From contig NC_085110.1 of assembly GCF_030269925.1 (NCBI RefSeq), forward strand, positions 5,890,001 to 5,954,000: a DNA stretch of 64,000 nucleotides. Reading direction: 5' to 3'. Source of the DNA: Bombyx mori. Taxonomy: Eukaryota > Arthropoda > Insecta > Lepidoptera > Bombycidae. Shown here one piece after another: positions 22,801 through 34,800 of the stretch. The notes under the pieces are model-generated. The model worked only from the letters and a program-made list of their open reading frames with translations. It did not search any database and was not told the DNA's origin. The position numbers and the translations under genes are program-made. Positions within the stretch are counted from its first letter, which is position 1. Each line of letters starts with the position of its first letter.

Positions 22801-25800
22801 GCCCGCCGCGCCGGGGGGTCAGCGCGCGGGACGTGAACACGCGACGCGCACCTTACACACACACCCAACTCGTTTCAAAGAAAACTATAGCAAACGTTTG
22901 TCTATTCTAGTTCTCTTCGCCGACGACACGACTATCTACTAGTCGTGTACGTAGAAGTCGTTAGTTAATCTATAGGCGACTCCAGACCGCAGCGACCACA
23001 ATGAGACAGTGGTTCTGAAAATTCTGAATATTGATATTATAGTAACTATATGGAAATTGTGTACTATTTGGTTTCCCAAATAAATAAATAAATAAATTAG
23101 GGCACGCCTAGTGTATTGATTGTCGCAATTACCAAATGTGAATAGTATCGAGGGGTGAAAGGCTATTTGGTTTTAGCGATATTTTTGAAACTTTACAGGA
23201 GAGCCATTTAAAGTTTGAAATTTAGAAAAAATATTATTAAAAAAAATCTTCAGCCATTTGAGTGGCATAAATATAATTGATGTTCAATGAAAATCATCGA
23301 ACTGTTGATGCTAATACCAAATAAAACCCAGCTTTAAATACAAAAATAAATTTCGCTTAAGGTAAATAGTCTTTCACTCCTCAGTATAATCTAATATTAT
23401 ATAATCTTGTCAACTGGAAATATTTGAGAAAGACTAATCTAAGTTAGAAGTCATTAATTTATACAAACTAAGACTTACCGTTTCCCATGTTCCAAGACAG
23501 CATAATATACCCTTTAACAAAAGTCAAGGCCAGATGTTGACTTTTCGAATCGTGCTTGCCGTTCTGCCCTACAAAAGCTAATAAAGCTATTTGGTCCATA
23601 TCGGGCGTTTGAAAGCGTAGCCGAAGGTCGAATCGGTCCGAATTCATAGCGGCCGGAGACAATGGGTACACGAGGTACGAGGAGACGCCCGAACTGATCG
23701 GAGCTAGGGACGGCCGAGTTATTGCTACATCTGAAACGATTTTGTAACTTTTTTTTTTCTACCTAAAGTAGTGGCCTTGAGAAGCTATGTCAGCGTAACC
23801 GAACTATAGGTGAGCTCATGGGGTCAAACCTGACGACTTTGCTAACACTAAACCTAGAAAATGTAATGTAAATTGTAAATATCTATCGATTCCAGTGACC
23901 ACCTAACACCAGGTGGGCTGTGAGCTCGTCCACCTATCTAAGCAATAAAAATTTTTTAGCAAGAGCTGTGCTTCGCAGAATCTACCACTGGATCGGAAAC
24001 GCGACCTACTGAGAAGATCCGGCGGCAAACTCAGTGGCCCGTGTCTGTAGGTTTTTGTACTGAAACTTACTTAGAATTTCCGAACGACTTTTACGATGAA
24101 GGAATTATAATGGTGCAATTAAATTATGGGTAGTCCGTAATGTGTGCGGCCGCCCGGCTTACCTTTCTCGTGTAGTCATGCGTTTCGGATTGAGGTCGGG
24201 ACAGACGTAACACAATACAATTGAGATATCGACCTCATGTCTCAAGGTGGGCGGTTCCATTCCTTATACTGCGTCAATTTACATCCATCTGTGCAGTCAG
24301 CCCGTATGTTCATATTTAGAAAAGAAAAAAAAAGCTAGGTATGCGATAACTTAATTAAATAAAAAACAGTAAACTTCCATAATGACTCTCCTTGATATCA
24401 ATTAGCTATGATGGAATAGTAGAATACAACAATAACTTTGACTGCCCTAAACGTATTATTTAAGATATAAAATTTGAACAACAACATTCGAAGTATCCTC
24501 TGTCTAGTGAGCAACACCCTCAGGGGATCTCTCTTTCCTTATAACAATACATGAAGGTAATCAGCACATGCACTTTTTTTATTGCCCTTGTAGGCAGACG
24601 AGCATACGGCCCACCTGATGGTGAGTGGTAACCGTCGCCCATGGACTTCAGCAATGCCAGGGGCACGGCCAAGCCGCTGCCTACTGCTTAATACTCTCCA
24701 CAAGCCTCGTTTGAAGAAGGGCATATCGGGAAACACCGTGGAGGGAAGCTCATTCCATAGCCGAATGGTACGTGGCAAAAAAGACCTCTGGAAACGCACT
24801 GTGGATGACCGCAGTGGCTCCAGGTAGTAAGGATGAACTCTACTCCGGTGGCGGGCGGTGCGATGGTAAAAACGAGATGCCGGTATCATCTCGAACAATT
24901 CCTCAGAGCACTTACTGTATTCGCAGAAGATTCCATGTTTCCCGTAAGGACAGAGACAGAGGAAGCCGCTGCCGGGGTGTCGGACGCAGCTGCCTCCAGC
25001 TTGACATGGATTGTTCTCGCAAACGGAAATATCGCACTGATCGCCAAGCCAACTGAATAAAGATAATTCAATTAATATTTTTTAAGCGTTCTTTTACCGG
25101 AATTTTCTAGGTAGCTCTAATAGCTTATCGCCTACTTTGAGTCAGGAGGTTCAAGTAGCAGTAACATAGAAATACTCTTCGAACTTGAAACCGTTAGAGC
25201 TAGTCGGCAAACACAGTCATGACGGTGAAATTCGTCCGGGTACGCAATATGTTCAAACGCCATGAATTATAGAGAATCGAAGTGGTTTAATATTCGTAAA
25301 AAAAAATCTGTCTTGTAATTTACAAGACATAGCTAAACAGAGCTCCAGTACATGTGATATTATTTGGAGAATATAATCTGTATATAACATGTTACATAAT
25401 CTGTGTTATTCGGTTAAATTATCTGTGGTATTGAATTTTGGTGTTTATCTAAACAGCTAAGAATAAAATAATTTGTGGTGTACTTTACCTCAGAGATGTT
25501 TAAAATGTAACAAAAATTAACATTTATTTAGTGATTTTGAACTATTAATCAGTAATCATTTCGAGAAAAAAAACCTAATTTGTTTTTTTAATTCGCTGTT
25601 CGGTACGTATTAAGTACGATAAATAAAATAAAAATGGCGGTTTCGATTTATTACCTACTATTACTGCATAGCACTTTTGTTTTTATTTTAAAACGAGGGG
25701 TAATTACCCGTTAGCACACGAACAAGTGTAGCCCCCTTCCACTGAAGACTCTTCTTTGCAAGAGCCGCCGTTGAGGCAAGGCGACGAGAGGCAAGACAGC

Positions 25801-28800
25801 GATACGCATTCTTTGACGTCAGCGCCATCATACGCCGCACTGAATACGTCACGGCTCTCGCCATTTACCTTACAAACATATTATAAGCTAGAATTATGAA
25901 AAGCAAATTTAAACTGTAAAACATAATATTCTTTCAAAGCACTGTATAAGGAGCATTATTTATTAAATACAATTAGCTGTTTATATTTGAGTTAGGGTAA
26001 AATTACTATTTGGTGTACTCAGAAAATGCCGGGGTTGGTGGTACCTTTTTTTTTTTTTTTTTTAACGCTGGGGAATCCATTTACGGATACCCGGTCGAGG
26101 GGGGTAACGGACCGGGTTATGTCGGACTCCGGCGCCTCCTGAGAGGAAGAAGGGGAGAAGAGAAGAGCCGAGGTCCTTCACCTCCCCCAATTTCTCACAG
26201 GAGACTACGCCTTGAAAAAGGCGCGCGAAGCACTTGCCCCGCAGAACGACTACCGACTAAACCCCATCGAGCCCCACCACTCCGACTCCACGAAACCCAC
26301 GGTACCGCACAGTGCGCGCCGAAGGCTCGCCGTCGCCGGTACCCATCCTGTTAATAGGACGGCACTCCATCCCCGGGAAATTCCCGCAGGACGTCGTCTC
26401 GGAGACACACCGTGAGCGGTGCACAGGAGCCACCTTGCGCCGCCTCACCACCGGAGGGGTTGGTGGTACCTACTCGTGCAGACAAAACAGCAAATGACCA
26501 GTAAAGATCGATCCCCTAGTAAAATGTCTTCCACTAATATATGAATTTTAATGCGTAATTAATTAATTGTGGTTTCGGAAACGCATGCAACGCACACACG
26601 CAAACGGAATTGATGACTGAAACCCCATAAAATTACCATTAAATCCTTGATGCATCCCATGAACGGCTTCGTTTCCGAGTCTCGGATTTCAGGTGAATTT
26701 CCTAAATGTAGAGTTGCGTTTTGATGTAGAGTCGAAATGTTCGCGACCTGTCCCCCGCTCATTGCCACCGTATCGTTGAGACGTAATGTCGCATTACAGT
26801 GCTGCTCTTTGAGGTATAAATCCAATCTAAGATGTTACATGAAAGAAAAGGCCAAGTTATATTAAATAATTTTTTTTTATGATTTTCGTGAAATGTGGCG
26901 ACGGTATTTCTTATTTAGGTTCATAGATAAATAGATTTTTAGTTTGAGAATGTTACAAATCTTAATTATAAAAAAATATATTTCAACATAAATGTCAAGA
27001 ACAACAACCTATAAAACCCTGATTTTATATAGGACATTTAAAAAAAATGTGTGTTGTGTTACCTCGTCTCAATTTTCATAGGAAATCCATTGTTGACGTA
27101 CGTCTTTAGTTCACTCAGCAGCATGGTTTGATAGCCGCAGGAGAATTTAAATTTGAGTAATCCCGAATTTATGTACAGCTGCATGTAAACCCCGTTGGCA
27201 ATGTCAACGGACATGACCTGCCCGTCCTTTATTAAAGTCCTAGCGCTGAAAGCGATCCTGAACGAGGTGCTGTTGCGTATCTTGTGAGCGACGTACGAGC
27301 TGCCACCGAAAGCGGCCGAAACAATTGAGATCGTGTCCTCGCAAAATTTCCCGGAATTTTTGAAATTGCAGTGGCACTAAAACGTCGACAGATAAGCATT
27401 CATGTAAATTAGTTTAATTAAAAAGAAACTAAAATATGACAAAAAGGATGAAAAGGTAAAGGGGGTTGCACAGGAAATGAGCTCGTCCACACATCTAAGC
27501 AATAAAAAAATTAAAAAAATAATCATAAGATTCATTGTCATAGGAGTTATAAATAATAAAAAAAAAACTAAAACTATTTACGGACAATTTCACCTGGATA
27601 TTATTAGTATTTAATAAATATGTAATTTGAAATGACGTATCTCAACTTTATTTATATTCGTTGCAAATATGTTTTTTGGAAAAAAAAAATTAAGTAATGT
27701 CCGGGTTCGAAGTTGAATCGAAGTACCTTGAATGAAAGGCATACACGGCACTGTTGAGATGCAAGTATGAACGTTCAGACTATATTGACATTGCCAACAC
27801 ATTTATAGATTGATATGGCGGTTATAATTCATTTTGAAGTAAAGGATGGGACGCCCGTTGCATTCGTACTGAGCGATGCGACTGTGCTGATGTTCAAAGA
27901 CCTTTATGCACTAATAACTTAACATAAATATGGTGACGAGTTTATTCGTCGATATTGAAAAAAAAAATCCACCTCATAATGTATATAGCATATGAAAATG
28001 AACTCTAATGTAAAGGAATAGTCCAATAAACGATATTAAGATAAGTAACAAGATCCAAAAAAAAAAGAACTCACTCGAAATCCATGCGGAGTATTAACGC
28101 AAGTACCGCGATCGTTACACACCGAATCAGAGCATTCCGAAAGCGCAGTAGTTTGAGAAACGCTTTCAGAAGTTGTTTCCATTGATTCAGTACTAGTGCT
28201 GAATACGATGGGTGTTGGCAATTCTGTGGTCGCATGCTCCGTGGGAGTATCTGTGAACATTTTCTCTGTAGTTACATCTGTCTTTGGCGTGGACGTTGTC
28301 TCTGCTGTTAAGTCCTTCAAACTTGTTTGTTCTTCAGTCCAAGCTGTAGTCTCTGTCGTCGGAAGAGCTATCACTGTGCTTCCTCTACTCGTAGAGATAT
28401 AAGCCGGAGTCATTTCTGTTGGAAAAGTCATTTCGAATGACATGTTCCTTGTTGTGGTTTCTTGGCAACTGTCAACGGCCACTGAGGTCGTTTCGATCTT
28501 TGAATCATCTATCTCTAAAGTCGGCTTAGTCTCTTCGCGATCAAAACTCTCAGTGACATAATTTGTGGTTAGACCAACAGTAGTAGTTTCACGATCTACG
28601 TTCGTTGAACTGTATAGATCAGTTCCAGTTACGGCATCCGTTGTTGGATTTGTTATAAAAACACTAGACGTTTGATATTCCCCCGTTGTAGCAGTCCATG
28701 ATTTCGTTACCAATGTACCAAAGGAGATATTGTTATTTTCTGTTGTAAATTCTTCTTTTATTATTGATGTTAAAATGGATTGTGTAACTTCGGGTGTTGG

Positions 28801-31800
28801 CGTTGGACTTACATAGTCACAATCTTTAGTATTGTTGTCAAGGATTAGGCATTCGCACAGAGTTCCAGTTAGCCTGGGCGGACACGAGCATGTAAAGTTA
28901 TCGATACCATCTATGCAAGTTCCTCCATTCATACATCTAGAAAACGAGATTTTTGTTACGATAAGTGCTATTATACATATGTTTAATTAAAGAACATGAG
29001 TTCTAAATACAAGATATTAACTTAAGTTTAAATGGTAATCTATACTCAATATTATAATTATAAAGAGGAAAGATTTCTTTGTTTGTTTGTATTGAATAGG
29101 CTCCGAAACTACTGAACCGATTTGTAAAATTCTTTCACTATTTGAAAGCTATACTAATACCGAGTGACGTAGGCTATAATCTTTTTTGAAAAAAATTAGG
29201 GATCCTTAATAAAACTCCAATAATGTAACCCAAGGTGTAAAAAAATTACCTAAAATATTCTTTACATCGCGTGTCCTGCGAGAACTATTGATGATAGAAT
29301 AAAATAATATACTACGACTTTGTAGAACACATTATTATGTACAAAACGTGTCGCGACAGCATATGTCTAACTATTATGGTTATGCCGCAATAAGTGTTCT
29401 TTTCTTTAAAAAAGAAGTTCTTTTATTTAAAAAAATAAAACAACGTCAAATATCGTTGAAGTTTTTGTTAAACACCCGAGCGGAGCCGGAGCGGGCCGCT
29501 AGTATTTCATATTAGTCTAGATATTTTTCTAATTTAATAGTTTTTGTAACCCGCCAGCGAAAATGGATCGGTCCACCGTAATAGCCCGTCCATTTAGCTC
29601 TGAGGCGAATTTCACCTTTCGGTATTTGAATAAGCTGCGGTCACTGACAAATGTTGATTAATTAAAGATGTAAATTAAAATGCGTTTAGCGATCAAAAAG
29701 CGCTCTCAAAGGAAATAGGGTTTTATTGATTAGCTCTATTTACCTAGGTCCTAATAAGCATTCGTCATATTGCAGCTCACAACGTTCCCCGTGGTAGTCC
29801 GGGACGCAATAGCACACTCGAATGCCGTCTTCGACAACACACAATGCGTCATTGCTGCATGAATTTTCATCACAGAATTCTATTTGTACCTCGCAACTTT
29901 TTCCCGTGTATCCTGAGTGAAGATAAAATTTCATTAACAAAATAGCAAAAAATCTAAACTACTATATATAATCGAAGTTTAATATTAACAACATACTTTT
30001 TTGTAAAGTCTCTAGTAAATGTGAAAACGTTTTGTATTCCGAAAACTTCGATGATTGTAATTGGTTCGATATGTCTACGGATATGACGACGTGAATGCCG
30101 TTACCTTGAGACATGAGGTCAAAATATTGTATTGTACAGCGGCTGTCCCACATCTAAAACCGGAATACATGACTGGTAAAAATAGACGGGATGGTGCTAC
30201 ATACCCGTATGGGCCCAATATAACCTGCCAGTAAGATCACACAACTAGAAAAGATACTATATTGTATTATAGATAGATATTATACTGTATTATATTAAAT
30301 AGATATTATAGGTATAATAAGTAATAGAAGATATTATTTCGTACCATAAGTACAAGCGCACATGTAGTCGTCATGAACATCAATACATACTCCGCCATTC
30401 TGACAAGGATTAGATTGGCACTCGTCGATTTGTTCATCACATTTAGCGCCCGCCCATCCTGCATTTCATTAGGCAACGTGTGAAGAAGACGTATGACATA
30501 TTATTTATTGTCACATATCTTGCAAATTGATGCAATAAAGTGTGAAAAATGAAAATACAGTCAAAATCTGTTATAACGACATCGAAGGGACTGCTCATAT
30601 TCAGTCGTAAAAACCGATAGTCGTAACAACCGGTGATGCTTAATGTATATCGTGCAAGTACAAATAAATCGATAGGGAATTATTGGAAAAATATATTTAC
30701 ATAATACGCGATTTTTCTTCAATATTAATTTGTTTTCTTTTTCTTTGCGACATTTTGAAAGTTTCACGAATAACTTCACAAAGTTTTGGTGCGTCTTGTG
30801 TATAGATAAGTAACAAACTAACTGAAGAGATATGAAGAAGCGGGCTTTGACTCTACCGCATGCACGTGTTTTGTTTCTAAGAATTAGAAAACTAAATCCT
30901 ATTGTTTTCTTTCCTGATTTTAATAGCCATTGAAGACAAATGTGGATACCTATTCAAATTGTTTACAATACAGCTTAGCCGGTCGTTCTAACAGATCTAA
31001 TTCTCCGAAATATTAGTTAAATGTGGTCGTTTTATGAGGTATGTCGTTATTACCAATGTCGTAGAAAGCAATATTTTTAATAAGGCGGTCATATGGCATT
31101 CAGCCGGGACCTTTGTTTTTGGTTATTATAACCGGCATGTTGTATTAAACGATGTCGTAGTAAACGGTTTTGACTGTAGATTCCATGAAAAACGAAGAAC
31201 AACTACTACTAAGAACAACTAATTAAAATAAACTTTAAGTGATCTTTAATTTTCTTTTTTTATTGGTTAGATGAGTGGACGTGCTCACAGCGCACCTGGT
31301 GTTAAGTGGTTACTGGAGCCCATAGACATCTACAACGTAAATGCCGCCACCCACCTTAAGATATGAGTTCTAAGGTCTTAGTAGATTTATAACGGCTGCC
31401 CCACCCTTCAAACCGAAACGCATTACTGCTTCACGGCAGAAATAGGCTGGGTGGTGGTACTTACCCGTCCGGACTCACAAGATGTCCTGCCACCAGTAAA
31501 ATATTTCGGTAGTATTTTTAACGTCGATTTTTTTATTCAATGGATGCGCTTAGTCAGAAAAGCATTTTTTATTAATGAAATGTACATATGTGTATTTTTT
31601 AATCAAGTCGATTTACCGGATGAGCATTTGCAATAGAATTTATAGCCGGGTCCCTCGATACACTCGGCGCCGTTGTAACAGCGGACTTCAGTGGAGTTGC
31701 ACATGGCAACGTCCAGTTCACAGTACTCCCCTGAGAATCCGGGCACGCACGAGCACATGTATCCGTTAGTTAGGTCGATGCACGTGCCATTGTTCAGGCA

Positions 31801-34800
31801 AGGATTTGATTCGCACTCGTTGACGTTGGTCTCACAATTGTCACCTGTGAATTTATGGAATGGCTTATACATATATTTAATTTGCTCGACTGTATCGGCT
31901 TTAGCTTTTTTTAATTTACGTGTTTCTTCATTGCTCCTTGAAAAGGGGAAGATCGATGAAGACATTACTACTGTTGCATGTATGGACTCCAATAGCTACG
32001 TGGGCTGTGAACTCGTCTACAAATATACATATGACAGTTATCAGCATCCTCATCAACTAATAGATCTCCACTGCTGGACAAACTAATGGCCAATTCGTTT
32101 TTCGACTGTTGTATTATGGTCATATATTTCCTAATCATAAGCATATCGCAACAATATGATTAGTAAGAAACTAATTTAAATATAAATTAACTAATCATTC
32201 ATGAATTAAAGTCGAAAACGTGCAGAATGTAATTAGAACCCTACCATACATTGTCTTTGTAATTAACTTAAATTTGTAATCGACTTATTTGATAGATCCT
32301 TTTAAGTTGAATGCTTCATTAAGCTAAGCCAAATTAAAGTTCGTTAACGTTTCCTCACCTGTTCAAATAGACAATAACAAATAAATGTATAATAAAAAGG
32401 TCGGAATATAGGATTAGCATCAAGAATACAGCCATTTTGAAACCAAAGACTGTGTATATCAATTGTTTTATGCTTTCGCAGCTACCTGGCTACATTCTTA
32501 TCACGATTGTTAGTTCTAATGAAATATCCAAATTTTTCGACGTTAATACAAGTGCCATAATAATGTATCAATCAAATATACAATAATTTTCGTTCACTAT
32601 GAAAACTGTGCAGTATTCGACACATTGGTAATAATATTATAATGATAATAAAAACGCTATGTCAAACGTTAAATTAGTTTTAATTATGTTTACGACTCAA
32701 GAAAACCGAAAAAATACTACAATTCTGATACATAACGTAATAAGAGTTGGTTGAAATAAGAACTGGAATAGCTGAATTTGTTATCATCATCGTCGCAAGA
32801 AAGATCCGTAGTGGTGGACATAGGCCACCAAAGTGCACCATCAACTGGGCCAGTGATACGTTTTTGTTAACTCTGTAACTAACTATACTTGAGACCTTAG
32901 AACTTATATCTCAAGGTGGGTGGCGCATTTACGTTCTAGATGTCTATGGGCTCCAGTAACCACTTAACACCAGGTGGGCTGTGAGCTCGTCCACCCATCT
33001 AAGCAATAACAAAAAAAAACCCTTTGACTGGGTGTGTAGGGCCGTGTAGGGCACTGGTGACCTACACGGCGCACTGAAGCAATTATGTCGATTTCTGTTA
33101 CCAAGGCGCCTAGATTGCCTAACTTTGCCTTCTTTTGTTTGTGAATGTATGTTTTGTCTTTAGGTCTCTTAGAAATAGATTCACTCTCAGTATCTTCAAA
33201 TTCGTCTATCCCAAAGTCTACTGGATATTCCGGCGCCTTATTGCGAAGATCGAAGAGAGAAATCGACATAATTACTTCAGTACGCCACGTAGGGCACCTG
33301 TAACGTACATGGCATTCAAAGAGTAAATATGTCACCTTCGGTTATGTGCTTACAGGAGCCCATAGATATCACGACATAAAAACTGCCCACCGAACCCGAG
33401 ACGTAAGATCCAAGTTTACATTTTTTTGTACAACAAACAGGTTTGAGCCGTAAAATTGCGGGACATAAGAATTTATAATCAGAGTTTCGATTGGTTATAG
33501 TGGTCTCATGAATAAAGGTGTAGTCGGATATCTGTTAGTAGGTTTATAAAGTTAACTAATGTTGTATACTAACATATAATAAGTAAGGCGTCTTAAGACC
33601 CGCACGGATGGGTATCACCATCCTGCATATTTGTGCCTTGAAGCAACAGTCCGTTTGAAGGGTGAGCGGCCGTTTTACTATAAAACGGAGACTTAGAACT
33701 CATGTCTCAAGGTGATGTCAATGAGTTACCGTAACCACATAACACTAGGCAGGCCGTGAGCTCGTCCACACATACAAATAATCAAAATAAAAACTCGCCA
33801 ATAAATCCCTCAGGACAGGAGCAGTTGTATGAAGCCACGCCGTCAACACAGCTGCCTCCATTCAAACAGGGGCTCGACCAGCATTCGTCCCAATTGGTTT
33901 GACATTGCACGCCAGTGTAACCATCAACGCAGTAACAAGAGTATGTACTGAAAAATTACATATTTTTATTAGATCGGTATATGATAAGTAGAGAAAAAAA
34001 AATCGAGTTTTTGAAGAAAATTCACAGCATTTTTTAATATAGTTTATTTACATTAACTAAAGTATGTAGGTACTGTTATCGAGCAACACTTCCGGCCTCA
34101 CATAATAAATTATTTACGAACTTAGGAAATATATAGAACTTATTATTCTTATAATATAATTAGTAATTTCATAATCAAGTAAATAGTTCATTCATATTTT
34201 CTTTATACTTATAATATTTTATTGGCGCCTTCCGCTTGACAGCTTCCGGCGCAATAAGTCTTAATGTTATTTGTTACATAATTCCATATTATTAAATAAT
34301 AATTGTACGTAAATAATCAGCAGAATAATTAAGATGATCAATGTTTAATATTACCTACTCAGTTTGTATTAAAATAGGTCAAGATGATTGTATAAATACC
34401 GACGGTTAGCATATCTCTGTTGCATTCGTATTCTACCCACCGTAATGTGTACTAAAGAGAATATATTATTTCGTGTGGATGTAAATTGTCTCAATTGTCG
34501 CCGCCACCCTGAGGATCCGTTTATACTTCAGAAGTGGGATTATGCCAGGCCCATGCATTGACGGATTTGAGACCGCTGAGAAACACAGGCGATACAAAAT
34601 GCGACGTGTCACCCAAACCGATGCGGAGGTTATTCCAACGTTCCGGCCGGATGAAAAATCTAGCAACGTCAAGGGATGGCTGCACAAGATCGACCAGTTG
34701 GATCACGTATATGGATGGGACAACAAAGACTGCCAGTTCATCATGCAGATATGTCTTCGTGGGTCGGCTAGGGATTGTGCGATACACCACCGCAACTATA

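Noticed and set aside
26010..26354. 114-codon ORF across the T-run element
   Set aside because: It starts in intron sequence, runs through the T run and has no domain; it is a by-product of a GC-rich insertion.
29962..30153. Extra laminin G-like exon of eys
   Set aside because: The open frame arises from a reversed Bm1 remnant. The flanking exons (30458-30345 and 29912-29744) already join in phase.
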